From Brachyhypopomus gauderio (taxonomy: Eukaryota > Chordata > Actinopteri > Gymnotiformes > Hypopomidae): a DNA stretch of 64,000 nt. Shown here in pieces: positions 49,720-62,359 of the stretch. How positions within the stretch are numbered: the first letter of the stretch is position 1; every line of letters starts with the position of its first letter. The position numbers and the translations under genes are program-made. The notes below the pieces were generated by a model that was given only the letters and a program-made list of their open reading frames with translations, was not told the origin of the DNA and did not search any database. The stretch lies in NCBI RefSeq assembly GCF_052324685.1, contig NC_135219.1, forward strand, positions 22,319,258 through 22,383,257, read 5' to 3'.

Positions 49720-52439
49720 TAACATAACAGGTAAATGTATTTGGGAGATCAGACTGTTTTCCCACCGTGTGAACACTCCTGAGGGCCATCTGAACTAATT
49801 CCAGAAGGTCTTTGGAAAAAGTACATTTTTTAATCTGGACTGACAGTAAAATTTATAGCCACTGTCAAATTCAGTGGAAAAGAAGGGGGGGCATAGTGGT
49901 TGGTGGGCAGCTCTGCAAACAGGCTGTCTGGTTCTGGTGACAATAAAGGACAAATAGACATGAATGACTTCAGCTGTTTATTCACATTGGGATCATTCTG
50001 AACATTTTCATGAGCTATCGCCATCGTTCTTCCATCGACAGGCTCTGCTGCTTCTTGACAAGGTCACTGATGTTACAGAGATCAGCAACTGACGTTCAGC
50101 TGACATTCTTATATATAAAGCTCTTCTCACTCTAACATGCTTTTCATGAAGCTGACCTGCAAACTCCAGTGTTGTTATTTTTTTCCCCCCTTCAGGCTGA
50201 GGTTCCTTTTTCCACTTCAATTCATCTGAAGGAAAACTTGGCCCGGCGTCTCATGTACCTTGAAGGAAAATGGAATCATGTGTAACAAGTGATTGTGAAA
50301 GGCTGGCTGCGTGTGCTGGAAGCCTGGCTGAAGGCTGAGTCCGAAGACACTCCAGGTTAATGTCCAAACCGGTTATTATAAACATATCAGAGGAGCAAAG
50401 GTGAATGGGGCAAAGGTCAGTACATAGGCTAATGAGGCGATTTGAGATCAGCATATACAATAAAAATGGTCGCACACCAGGGATCAATTCAGGAACAAGC
50501 CGAACAGATCATGGAGAAACTTGACTGGAAAGGTGACAACGAGTCAAGGCTCAGAAATTCTATGTGTGGCAAACACCAGTGACAAACTGGTGGCAAACAA
50601 GCCCTTATTAGTGTGATTTCATCAAAACTCATTAGAAGTGGCACAAATGTCAGCCCTCATGGCAGGATTGTATAATAAGAGATAACATTTATTATAGAAT
50701 TTTAGTCTGTTTATTTTATTTGTGTTTTATTCTTCCTTACTTTAATGTTTTATTTTATCTTGAATGCTGTAAGTAGTTTGTGGATGTTTCTGATATGTTT
50801 AGTTTGACATATACTGTATCTGTCAGGCTTTGTGGTCATAGGTAAAGTTGCACACAGGTAAAACTCATTAGGTTTAATATATAAGCGCAAAGCCCAGTCT
50901 AAACCCAGTCTAAACCAGACAATGCTCGACCTCAGAACAGGCAAACTAACCTAGAGGTATGCAAAAAGGGACCCAGGGCTGGAACAAGCAGGGGAACATA
51001 AGGGCAGTTAGAAGGGCAAAATGATTTAGACAACCAAGTCAGGGCTTCAGGAGACATCGCAAAGACAAACAGGAACAGGAAGACATTTATAGACAGAGAC
51101 ATGGGGATCAACTAAACACAGATTAAACTAATAATCGCTGGAATGGGAATGGATAGCAGGGTTCTGGTGGATGTAGTATTCACTGAAATGTGTTTGGAGG
51201 CTAATGGCATGGCTACCATACAGAAATATTCTTTATATATGCACTTTATTTTAAAAATATTTTATTAATCAATGTTAACGATACAATGATGACGACATGA
51301 CTTTAAAATGCATCAGAATACAAGAAATGTTCTTGAGCATTTCTGATGGTAGTGACAAATGATTGAATTTGTAGTGATTGCAAAAACAACACCTAAAATT
51401 GAAAAACATGTTATGATGCATGTCTTTCCAAGATCATCACTATTCACAAAGGTCAATAAAAAAGGTTGTTGAAGACTACTGGATTAGAGATCTTCGCACT
51501 CACTGAAGGCATCTTTATGTATCTGCTACTTAGTGATCTAGCACGTAAGGCACTCAAATCATGTTCATAATCTAAGACTTGGAAAATATGAACCTATGTT
51601 TTTATAGAGGATGTCCAACACAATTAATGTGCTCTAAATGTACCTATAGTTGTGATATGATGTTTTCATATGTCCACTGACTGTTGAGTTAACGCCCATG
51701 CTTGGATCACTTCACACATGAGGGATTTTCTAGGCTAGTAAGCGTAGTAGCATACATGGGGAAAAAATGTACTGTTAGTGGTTCCACTCTTCTTTTTATT
51801 TATCTGACTGTTGGGTGTGTCTTGTTAAATTCTGGGATTGATTTAACATCCTTTTTTTGTGGAAAACTGGATCTTGGCCTGTCACAAAACAACAAACCTA
51901 ACGACAACAACAACCAGAAACCTCAGCAGTGATGTGTCTTCATAAATCAAGCAACGACATGGGACATGTAATCGCCTGAAGACAACAAAGATGGAGGAGA
52001 TATGTGCCCAGCAATGAGCTCATTCCACATTCACAGACAAGTGGGGAAAACAGCTCTCGTTAGACTATAAATAACAGTCACAATTCTCTAGCCAAGCTAC
52101 ATATGTGAAAGCTAAAATCGGTGATCTATACTAGTATAGTCTATACTTCCTCCCTCATCCACTAAACATCCATCCTCCCTCAGCCTGCTGACGAGGACCA
52201 CCACTTAGTCACCACCCCATTATCAGTGGCCCCGCCTTGTTACAACCCCCATTCATCAGCCCCGTGTTGTCACCACCCCCATTATCAGCAGCTCTGCCTT
52301 GTCACCACCCCCATTATCATCAGCCCTGCGTTGTCACCACACCCAGTGCTCTAACATTTGTTTCTTAAGAACCACTGGCCTTGGGACTGGTGTGGCACAC
52401 AGTTCCCTAAAGAAAAAACCTTTGAATCAGCTACTGACT
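49716..52439. other. intergenic, nothing recognised
   Basis: No gene or known repeat seen. Short runs of repeated ACCACCCCCATTATCA lie near 52210-52320. Confidence 0.4.

Positions 52440-52473
<34 letters not shown>
52440..52473. repeat. (TG)n(TA)n microsatellite
   Basis: A short TG run directly followed by TA units. Confidence 0.9.
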
Positions 52474-52639
52474 ATTACCACACCAGTGTGTGGTAAATTA
52501 TTCCAGTTCTTTCTCATTCACATTCACTTTGGGTTGTGTGTGAGGTACTAACTAATCACTTCATCACTTAGGGACATCTTGGACCTATTTAGTGGTCTTC
52601 TCACTCTCACTCTATATATATACATTTAATATGAGAACA

Positions 52640-53880
52640 ACTGCTGCCTTCACCTTCCACATCTGTTATAGCTCTTCTCTCAGCCTTTGGTGTTTCTCAA
52701 GCTTTTGTGTTCCTTTTGTGTTGCTATCACTTGGGATTGCTACATCTTTCACTGTTTTTGTGCTGTTTATCCATCACTACTATGTCCGGTTGGTTAGCCA
52801 TTACCAGCCATTGTCGGTCTGCATCTGGAAATCCCACAGGATCTTAGCTCTGCCTTTCTCTACCAGCTTTCGGGGGTTTGTCCCACATTAACCTCAGAAC
52901 TTCCAGCCCATACACGGCACAGATGTTTCTGTATACTATGCCGGTCACTTGTTTATGATGTTCCATGTATTCTCTGCCTGCCGGCATTTGCACCCTGCTG
53001 TCATGTGCTCTCAGGAACATCTTTGAAGAGCCTCCATCTGGAGTTCTACCTGGTGTTGGGTTGTGTGTGGTACTCACTAATCACTTAGGTCCATCTCTGG
53101 CATATTCCTGGTTTAGAGGTCCTCTCACTGGTCCTCATCCCCCTTTTTCCCCCCACTTAGTGTGTAGCCACCGTGTGTTGGAATTGAGATAGAACCCCCC
53201 ATGCATTGTGAGGATTTCCTTGTCAGTGGCCTCTTCCTCTTCCTTTGGAAAGCTTATTATGCCGGTGGGGTATGTGATGACTGGTAGAGCATGGGTGATA
53301 TCCCAGATCTCTTCCCAATCATCTGGCTTCTCAGGACTTGCCTCACTGTATATACATATCTGGTTGTAGCTGCTCGCTTTGTGGCCTTTTCATGATTCCC
53401 ATGTGCCTATGGGATTCCAAGTTACTCGTAGGTGCCCTCAGCATCTGCTATGTTACCTTCAGGTAGCACAATCCCCTCCTTCCTTGTAATCATCCAACCA
53501 CAATGTCCAATGTCATTGCTGTATATCCTAGTGAGACCTGATGTCATCCACGTACAGGAAGTGGCTGATGGCCACTCCATTCCGTAGCTGGTATCCATGG
53601 CCAATCTTGAAGATGATTTCACTGCGGGTACAGAGTATCTCCTTGGTAAATCCTACACTTGATGCCGTGACTTGTGCCGTTGGTCTGAAGTTGGCCTCTA
53701 GGGTCGATTTCCACAGCACCATTGGAGATCTTCATGAAGGCACTTTGAGTCCTGTTGATGTTATACAGCCTCAAGCACTCCAGGAAACATTCAATTGAAG
53801 GCTCCTCTCGTGTGGTGATTCCAGGTAGTTAACAGGTTGGTTAGTTTGTATTATGGTCTCAAGTCACCAACAGCTACTGC
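52640..53880 (-). mobile_element. degraded R4/Rex6-like LINE fragment (RT end and endonuclease)
   Basis: Read on the minus strand, pieces in correct order resemble R4/Rex6-type fish LINEs: NGAVEID, GYQLRNGVAISHFLYVDDI (the YVDD box of the reverse transcriptase), IYSNDIGHCGWMITRKEG, VLPEGNIADAEGTYE, then AGREYMEHHKQVTGIVYRN, ICAVYGLEV and a frameshifted ILWDFQMQTDN...MANQPDIVV endonuclease segment. Many stops and frameshifts show it is dead. Ends are approximate. Confidence 0.65.
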
Positions 53881-54009
53881 TTAGCTCCTCTTACTATCTT
53901 ACCCATTGGCTACTCATCTTAGCCACAATGATGCCTGGTAGGAGGCATTGCAGAAGCAGGTTACCTGGAAGGAAAAAGAAGTACCTTCATTACTACCCTT
54001 AGGGAAATT

Positions 54010-54240
54010 CCACTCTGCATTTAACCCCTTCGGAGTGAACACACACATACCTGGAGCACTGGGCAGTCACCTGCAACCTGCATTGTCCTTAATGGTCCTT
54101 AATGACCACGACTGTCTAGCCTTCAGAGACAAGACCATTTGGAGTGGGTTCCATCCATCAGCAGATGGTTCATCCATTAGCATCAGAAGTGCAGTTAGCT
54201 GCTATCTTGGACAGCCAGTGATGGTTACCGGATCCTAATC
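54010..54240. repeat. suspected interspersed repeat
   Basis: The segment with CACTCTGCATTTAACCCCTT, GGAGTGAACACACACA and CTGGAGCACTGGGCAGTCAC resembles a short repeat often seen in fish genomes. I cannot assign a family or exact ends. Confidence 0.35.
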
Positions 54241-54457
54241 AGAGAGGTTACTGCTGTCAGGTTCAACAGCAATGTAACCTGGCTTCTACTTCTACTACTC
54301 ATATACCTCTCCAAGCACTCCAGTATGGACAGCTTGTTGAACTTCTCTAGTACCACAAGCTTGATCACCTTCACGTCATTCTGGCCGTGTCACCTTTACC
54401 TTGACCACTAGCTTCTTTCTCCATGGTGCGCATCTCAAGTATCACTGCTGCTGAGGC

Positions 54458-54499
54458 TTTTATATGACGGTCACAGTAGATTGTGACCGTCATATAAAA
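54458..54499. repeat. perfect 18-bp inverted repeat (hairpin)
   Basis: The left arm TTTTATATGACGGTCACA (54458-54475) and right arm TGTGACCGTCATATAAAA (54482-54499) are perfect complements, separated by GTAGAT. Confidence 0.95.
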
Positions 54500-57400
54500 A
54501 ATTAGTAAATAATAAAAAAGTAAAAATTAAACATAATAAAAAAAATAAGTAAAAATTTAAACATCTCCATAGCGTAGTCGTTTGTATATGTACATGTGGT
54601 GCAATTTGTCAGAGCATATTATTCTCAGAGTATTAATTTTTTCAATGTTGCATTGCTTTTTGTCTGACTTCTCAAGAAGCAGTGTGCAGTAAATATTATT
54701 ACTGAAAAATAAAAGCATTTCTGATTAAATTAGTTTTACCTGTCAACTACCTGTCATTTTACATAGAAAGAATTGTCCGTATGATCAGCAATTTATGTAA
54801 TCACAGCATTAAGTCTTACATCACTGAAATCTGTTTTTGTATGTATACTGATTAAGAATCTAAGGAAGTCTAATGAACTAATCCTTGTGATAGACACACC
54901 CATAATGAAAAATATCATAAATATTTCTTTGGCAGTCATGTCACGTGCATGTGGCATCCTGAGAGCTGTGATATCCTGTTCAGAGATCTTCACTGTGTGT
55001 TTTTGCAAATGATTTTCCTCCACTTGTTTCCCTGCCTTCACCCTGTGGATTCGTTCTGGGCAACACTCCTAACTTGTACTGCTGTATTTGAACGAGTAGC
55101 CAAACACCTCATCTTTCTGATTAAATCGAGTGGGATTATCTGTCAGGATGATTGCAGCTCTAATTCCCAGGATTAAAAAAAATGTAAGATTGGTCCAAGA
55201 ATGTGAGACAAAGGGCTTCTGTGGTTGTTGAACCTCAGCTGTGGAGACTCCCAAACACACTGACATGCGTCCCAAGTGCCAAGAGTCCCAAAACAAGACA
55301 TAAGCATGCCAATGTAGTCACTTCACATTTATAGCCTAAGGTGCTTTCACTATGAAGTATATAAAAATATCCCAGCAAACATTTTAGAATCAACAATCAA
55401 ATAGTATTTTAACATTATAGTTTACAGTCTCAGATTGGTTTATCCTACTGGACGTTCCAATGTGCAGACAATCCAAAATCAACCAGAGCTCATTTGTTTA
55501 GATTTAAATTGAAATGTTTACATTTGTATCAGCAGCAGCTATATTACACGATTTAATGGTTTAGTTGTATTAGGAAACCTTAGTCCCAATCAAAAAATGT
55601 TTTAGAAACGCACAAAGAGAATGACATCTATTATAACACTTTCTTTCCACTATCTCAGACAGTCCAAGAATGACTTAATTCCTTGAAAAACAAAGAAAAC
55701 ATGTTTATGCATTTAAATTTAAAGCAACCATAACAGCACATCTGGTTGTGTAAATATGTCTCGTTTTAAGATGCGAAAATTAACTTACATGTAAGACACA
55801 ACGCAGACACACCCATACCGCCAATCCCCCCCAACACAACACTCTGGGGAAATACTCAGTGTGCAAGTAGCTCGTCGCTATATTGGTATCATGTGCTGGA
55901 ACTTTAGTTTACGGCAGTACTTTCTACAGTACAAGACATGCTTACACAAATGCGTTATCGCTACTGTTATGTTTTGACTCAACATCATACTGGGGTTTTG
56001 GTTTGTTTTCATCTTTAGGAACTGGAGTCAGACCCATTTCCTTACCAGAGCAATTCAGGAGCAGTCTGGAAAAAGAGGCTGAAATCAAAATATGACCTAT
56101 ATTCAAAACAGCCCTTTTTCCATTGGTTTCCTAAATGAAAGAACATTTCCAGTCACTGAAATGTTGTGCATTCCAGCCTCCTCCTGGCTCCTTCCTTTAT
56201 TATAAACGAATGTGAACGATTAGTAGCAAGTAATAATGACAACGGTAAAATACACTAATAAAGAATATAGCATTGCACAAGAACATAAGCGGCGGCTCTA
56301 ACGTCAACACAAAGTTCGTGTATTCATCACAAAGGACAGAGGGAAGGTGGAGGTGTAACAGGCCTGTGAAATGAAACAACGTACACGTACACTTCTCCCC
56401 ATCTTCACGGTTGTGGGCCTTCATGTCATCGTCAGTGTTTCTCAGCACAGCTGTTTTAGTCACTGTACTCAGGTGCTGTAATGCATGCAGCAGGTGAGCA
56501 AGATCCCTTCTCAGACCATTTCTACTGTGATTTCTTTCTGGCCTTTTGTGCCATGAAAGGATGAAGCTGCTCTCATATCCAGGACAGATGTTTCCTTTGG
56601 TCTGCTGGAGGGGTGAGAGAAAAGGAGAAGAGAAGCGAGGGACAGACTGAGGGACAAAAGAGAAATCCAGTACAGAATGGTAAGCAGATGGATAGTAGAC
56701 ACTCAACAGCAATTAAAACGGTGATGCTGTGGGTGCACAGAGCTGTAGAGATTTTTACATACTAAACATGCAAAACACGCTTGTATAAAATGGTGCAAAG
56801 TGGCATAGAAAGGGAACCACTCCAGGAAAAAGTATTGTGAAAGGAAGAATCAAAGTAGCACAGACTGGTACAGAAACGGAGGACTTAGCTTGGGGAATAG
56901 ACGCTGGTATTTTCCTTCTCCTTTTCCAGAAGATGAAGAAACGCTGCTCTGAATGCTAGCCCCTCTCTAGTTTATGAGCTGTGGTGGAAGGAAGCAAATT
57001 CTGGCACACTGAATTTAGAGGGAATGACTAGGCCACATCGAGACATGCCATTGGTTTGAACAGGAAAAGGCTACTGTTAAGCGCTTTCTTTCCCCTAAGA
57101 GTCAGGCAAAATCAAGAACAAAATCTATGACATTAGTCTTGTATCCAAATCCCACGTTCTATTTGTAAAGCATATGGAAACCACAGAATTCAGTGTGTCT
57201 TGTGGAGATTCGATTATGTGAGAGAAGTATCCCAGCATCCATCTGCTGTCAGCCTTGTATCAGCTGCTGATGGATCAGGTCTTATACAGAAGTATGAAGT
57301 GGTGTTCTCTTTCCATTTGGAAATGGTTATTGAATAACCCTGGTCAGGACATTGTTTGCTCCAGTATAATAGTGTTTGCAGAGCTTATAAAAGTTAAAAA

Positions 57401-58780
57401 TATACTTATTTTGCAGAGCACTGCAAATGATCAAAAAGTACAAAAACATTTAAGTATCATAAATCTCTTCATGTGCTAATTCACCACAGGGTCAACTTAT
57501 AACACATAATTCCAAAACAACAACACTTACCAGTCAAGCCAGAATAAAAAACACATAAATAACTAGAGGAAGAGTATGGTATGTGTGTTGGGATGGTCTT
57601 TGAAGAAGCCTGCTTTGACCAAACCCTGTTCTGCATTTAGAACTGGCTTTTTCATTCACAAGTCCACAAAATAAACATTTCTTGAAAAGCAGCACCAAGA
57701 TCTTATCCCATACAAATAAGTCAAATGTCCAAGTCAATCAGTGGAGCTCCTGCAAGAAGCTTTTGGTGAGAGAGGGTTATGGATTTTTGTGAGACAGTAA
57801 ATGGATCTTTTTGGCTATGCGCAACCCATGTGGCATACCACACTAGAAAAATATAAGAAAGATCATACTGAATATGGGCCAGTGAATAAGATGTGATTTC
57901 TCTTGTATACCATAATTGTCAATGGGGTGACTTGGCTATGTATTGAGCATCTGTTTGTAGTTTGCCCATTTTTAAACATTGTCCAATAAAAAAAATCTAG
58001 TTTTTTAGCAATTAAGCAGTAGTTGATGGGTAATTATACGTCTGCCAGGCATTCCTTCTCTCTGACTTCAGTGGAAGGAACCTGTGCTGGGACCATAATT
58101 GCTATTCTAATGAAGTAAATAAAGAGCAATAAATGTAAAAACTAAATTAACAGGAATATCACCATTTATAAATGCTACTTGGGAGTGTGATAACATTGAA
58201 AACCCACAAACTAACCAAATTAAATTGTGTCTTTGCATCCTGAGTGTAATCCATTGTCTTGATTAGTAATTGTATTTTTATGTCATTATTTACTAGAAGT
58301 ATAATGTACATGGATATTGAATCCACATGCTGAACCTGGAGCATCAAGCTATCCAGAATGCCATGGAAAGGTGTACTTACAGGTAAAAGAAAAAGGAAAC
58401 AGCACCCTCTAGTGGGATATTACTACTTCTTCCGTGACACTGAAGTCTAAATATGAGAAATTAGTAATCGCTTCAGTTATTAGCAGGTCAAGTCCTTTTT
58501 ATAAGAACATTGAGTCTTTAACCAGTATATCAAAGCAGAAGGCAGCAGGGAGTAGAAGAGGCAATGACTAATTACACAACTGTCCACATAACTGAGATCA
58601 AATCCCTTGCAGCAATTCAAAGTTCATAATCATCCCTTATCTGCCAATAAATATGAATCCCAGAAGCCAAGTCCCATAAGAAAAATTGTAAGTGGATCCA
58701 CAATAGGTGTCTGATTAATATTAGCAAGCTTTGGACACAGAGCATAACAAGGGAGGCATGAGATCATGTTTTGAATGTGG
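54500..58780. other. intergenic, downstream of sod2
   Basis: AT-rich. A 170-codon minus-strand open frame at 56200-56712 is noted and rejected. No other gene or recognised repeat was seen. Confidence 0.4.
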
Positions 58781-58786
58781 TTTATT
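58781..58786 (-). promoter_or_regulatory. sod2: candidate sod2 poly(A) signal
   Basis: AATAAA on the minus strand, about 360 nt past the sod2 stop. Confidence 0.5.
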
Positions 58787-59143
58787 TTCCAACTCTCTCC
58801 CCCCAAATGATAGTGGGTCTAAGGCATGCAATGATGAAGTCCAAATGTTGAGTTTCTCTACACACAACCCATGAAAGCTCATCATAACACTGGTCCAAAA
58901 CTACATTTCAGCTCATCTGCTTTTAAGTAAGTAAAATCCATCACAATTGTGTCAGTTCAAATAACAGTTTAATGTCATACACTGAAAACACAAACTTGCG
59001 TCATCTTGGGAACTCCATGACATCCACTTCTGACAAACTCCCCTGATCTGGACAAAAGCGCCCCCTGCACTATAACAGCAATTATGGGACTTCATAGTAC
59101 CAACACGGTTGTACATTTTGAAGGCATAAAGGAGTTATAATGT

Positions 59144-59289
59144 TTACTTTGAGGCAGCTTTAAATCGCTCACTAACATTCTCCCAGTTCACAATGTTCCA
59201 GATGGCCTTAACATAATCCGGTCTGACATTTTTGTACTGAAGATAGTATGCATGTTCCCAGACATCAATGCCCAGAAGTGGGATGAGCC
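59144..59289 (-). CDS. sod2: sod2 exon 5, terminal
   Basis: Encodes [20 protein letters not shown] and [20 protein letters not shown], then TAA at 59146-59144. Carries the last two Mn ligands. Confidence 0.98.
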
Positions 59290-61394
59290 CTAAAAATGTA
59301 AAGAAAAATTTTTTTTAAGGGTACAAGACAAAAATTACACCTAGAGGGTTGATTTAATTCAAAAGAGTTGAAGCATTCCTAACTCCAGCCTACGGCATTG
59401 TACAGTTCCTGCTACTTGAGAAGATGGTCGGACTTAAACCACTACCACAAACGCACTGATCTGTCCCATTTACAAGCAGGACACGAAGGACAAAGGTGCA
59501 CCCTGAAAAATGCTCTTTGCAACTTAATTCTAACAAATTGTGCATACTACTAAAAGTAGTTGCATCACATCCCTTATTATGCTTTTGAACCTCTTACCAG
59601 TGGTTCCTTGCAAAGGATCTTGATTTGCACATGCTGCGATTCTTAGTCTTCCGTTCTCCTTATCGAACCCCAACCAGCCCCACCCAGATCCCTGAACTGC
59701 TACGGTGGCAGCAGACATCCTGTCCTTCAGCTTTTGAAATGAACCAAAGTCACGCTTGATGGCTTCCATAAGATCACCTAGCAGGAAACAAAACATCTAC
59801 TAAATATTTGGGTGAAGTTTAAATGAGTCATTCTGAAGTCAAATGACAGCAACAAGATGGCTTGAGCAAACATTCTATAATACTATAGATTCTACAATTT
59901 CATAATACCACTGCACATATGTCTAGAATGGAGAGCAAAGGCCACGCGCTGAAACACTTACCCTGTGGTTCTCCCCCACCGTGTGGGGACAAGTTTGTCC
60001 AGAAAATGGTGTGATTGATGTGGCCTCCACCATTGAACCTTAATGCGGCCTGAAGGGCCACTTGCCCAGTCACGTCACCTGTAGAGGCAGAAGTGTTATT
60101 ACCAAGAGCAGACAAGGAGGGGAATCAACCAAAACTAATCCGAGGGTATGCAAAATCAAAAATAGTGGCCACATTTTATACTTTTGTACTGGTTGTGAAC
60201 TCAAAGAAAACACAAATTAAGCTAATTTGTGATCTTTCTTTAAATTCCGCATAGAACATCAACACTTCAAAAATGGATCGCTCACCTTTAGCCAAGGCTT
60301 CCTGATACTTTTCTTCAGTAACGTTCAGATTGTTGACGTATGTTGCGTGGTGCTTGCTGTGGTGAAGCTGCATGATTTCTGCAGAGACGTGGGGCTCAAG
60401 TGCACCATAGTCATAAGGAAGGTCAGGAAGTGCATGTTTCTGTCTTGAGGCCAAAATACCCAGGAAAGGGTTCAGGGTCACTGCACATCTAATGTGAGTG
60501 GTGGTTTAAAACCAAGAAGGGAGAGAAAAAGTGATTAACCTCAAAAAGTGAAATAAGGGAAACCAAGAGGCTTAGGATAGGATCTGTACCCACCTTTACT
60601 TTATTAGAAAGGGACATTGGTATAACAATACTACAGAACCACCTGGCCAGTGACACTTTTGCATTGTAATGGGCCACCATACAAATGATAACAAAGGCTG
60701 CATGTCCAGAAACTAACTAGCAATTAGCTAGATAGGACAAACAGTCAGTTTGTAATTCACTGGGCCAATTACACGGGTGTACCAAGCAATTTGGCCAGTG
60801 AGTGTTGGTGCAAAGCAGCTAGCTAGCAGCTAGCATTATGTACGTCCTCCCCAAATTGTCACAGCTACGAAACCTCATTATTGGTTATGTGCAGATTGTT
60901 AAAATGTGATTTTAATGCCACTGGGAGTTTAGGTTTATCTAGTGTGCGTCAGTTTAACCCTGTTAACTAAGGCAGCCACCTGTGTAACATTACCAGCACA
61001 TTTGGAAGCTAGCTTTGCTAGCCAATACTGAAGTGTGGCTACTAAAACAGCTGTTAGAGACCAACACTACATTTAAAACAGAGACCAACACTAAACAATC
61101 TAGCGGATGTGTAGTGAATCATAGTGTCGTAGCTGCTAGCATCCATGTTGAAAGCTAGCTAATCTGCTAGCATCTTGGCTCGTAGCTAACTAGTTACTAA
61201 TGTCATGGAGCTAAACGGATATTTAAGGTTCAGATAACTAGTTCAACTCTCCTTGCTAAATCTGGTAGGCTAACCTCTCCCTCTGTCGTAGTACAAATAT
61301 TAAACGCTAAAGGTGCTGAAATACTTCACTTTTGCTGTAGCTCTTAGCTAAATATCTCATTTTACCTGCGAACATGCCCAACTCTGGCCAACAT
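59144..61394 (-). CDS. sod2: mitochondrial manganese superoxide dismutase, complete
   Basis: SOD2 is the homotetrameric Mn enzyme of the mitochondrial matrix that turns superoxide into hydrogen peroxide and oxygen. Five minus-strand exons join in frame: 61394-61366, 60488-60286, 60078-59962, 59777-59598 and 59289-59144 (675 nt, 224 residues, the same length as zebrafish). Residues 1-26 are a matrix-targeting presequence ([13 protein letters not shown]...); the mature enzyme starts at [17 protein letters not shown]. The Mn ligands are His52, His100, Asp185 and His189 (mature 26, 74, 159, 163), seen in [18 protein letters not shown] and DVWEHAYY. All introns are GT-AG. A (minus-strand) AATAAA at 58786-58781 is a candidate poly(A) signal. 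wtap is divergent, as in human 6q25. No defects. Confidence 0.98.
59598..59777 (-). CDS. sod2: sod2 exon 4
   Basis: Encodes [20 protein letters not shown] and [18 protein letters not shown], then [10 protein letters not shown]. Phase 1 on both sides. Confidence 0.98.
59962..60078 (-). CDS. sod2: sod2 exon 3
   Basis: Encodes [20 protein letters not shown] and [18 protein letters not shown], with the second Mn ligand. Phase 1 on both sides. Confidence 0.98.
60286..60488 (-). CDS. sod2: sod2 exon 2
   Basis: Holds the presequence end and the start of the mature enzyme, with [17 protein letters not shown] and [18 protein letters not shown], including the first Mn ligand. The acceptor is CATTAG at 60489-60490, chosen over a CAG eight bases further on because only it keeps frame. 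Confidence 0.97.
61366..61394 (-). CDS. sod2: sod2 exon 1
   Basis: ATG at 61394-61392; encodes MLARVGHVR plus two bases of an Arg codon; donor AG|GTAAAA. Confidence 0.95.
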
Positions 61395-62214
61395 GGTCTT
61401 GTGTAGTTTCGACCCTCAAACTTGATACGCAGCTGCCCCTCGGCTCAGTTGAACCTGCCCTTGAAACGTGAACTTGAACTCGGGATTGGGACGAACCACT
61501 ACTGCACATGTGACGATAGGAGGGAGTGGGGGCGTTTATTCTACGCCTCTTGCGCCAAAACAAACGTTACAAACGTGCAAAAATCACATGTTCACCTTTA
61601 AAAGTACGTATTGGGGTATTACTAGGTCTAATCGATACAGGTGATAATACCCCCTCCCCGCATATCAGTTCACATAATCCACAACACTTGACACTCTGGG
61701 TTGCTGTTGTTTTTTTTAAACCAACAAGGTTTTCATGACGTTGTACGGTGATCTGCAGATTAAATTCGAAATAATGTGTGAAAAATATGTTTGGCATCTG
61801 CGTAACTATCTAACGGAGCTCATTGAGACCGTGCCAGAAACGAAATGTGATGTTTAATTGGTGTACCATTTAATTAATGCATTGTGATTTCAACCGACAG
61901 ACACATACCGTCTCTTTTTGGACCACTTAAAATGAGCTAGTAAATTAGACAGTCGGTTAGTTGACTTTATCAAAGCTGAAAACCTACCTACCTCTTCGTC
62001 GTGTTTCTAGGTTATTGTCGCTAGCCAACAAATGTGTTTTGACAAAATGTATTTGGAAGAGCGTTTAATAGTTTTTAAGTAATATTTTTAAATAAACAAC
62101 CTAGAGCTGTCTAACCAACTACGCTCGGCGCAACGCGTAGTCCGCGCCGCCCCTCCGGCCGCCAGCAGGGGGCGCCGCTGTGGCGCGTTGCGGCGGAACG
62201 TCGTTCGCGCGGTG
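61395..62214. promoter_or_regulatory. divergent sod2 / wtap promoter region
   Basis: About 0.8 kb between the sod2 ATG and the likely wtap leader. It becomes CpG-rich from about 62120 (many CG pairs around CTACGCTCGGCGCAACGCGT). A strong CTCF-like core, CCAGCAGGGGGCGCC, is at 62162-62176. No TATA box, as expected for housekeeping genes. Confidence 0.65.
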
Positions 62215-62359
62215 ATGGCGGCTACGCTGTGTTCGCTTTAAGATCGAGCTTCTCTTGTTTTTGAAAAAGAAAAATACGCAAATAAAAATTATCCGATTGT
62301 TGACTTACAACACATTAGAAGGAAATTGAGGTCATCTTGGTCTAACTATTTCAGGGCTT
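62200..62359 (+). other. wtap: likely wtap non-coding exon 1
   Basis: The GC-rich leader is followed by CAGGGCTT|GTAAGT, a consensus donor at 62360. This would splice to the acceptor at 63235 just before the start codon. The 5' end is a guess. Confidence 0.45.
62215..62241 (+). CDS. upstream ORF in the likely wtap leader
   Basis: ATGGCGGCTACG... codes for MAATLCSL then TAA. The start has a good context (GGTG ATG G). It lies in the probable wtap first exon, so it could lower wtap translation. Transcription start is not known, so inclusion in the mRNA is inferred. Confidence 0.35.
   Translation: MAATLCSL

Noticed and set aside
53948..54238. 96-codon plus-strand open frame
   Set aside because: Overlaps a suspected dispersed repeat next to a LINE remnant; no protein similarity.
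56200..56712. 170-codon minus-strand open frame downstream of sod2
   Set aside because: No recognisable family, hydrophobic low-complexity ends and no supporting exon structure. Likely chance, though not excluded.
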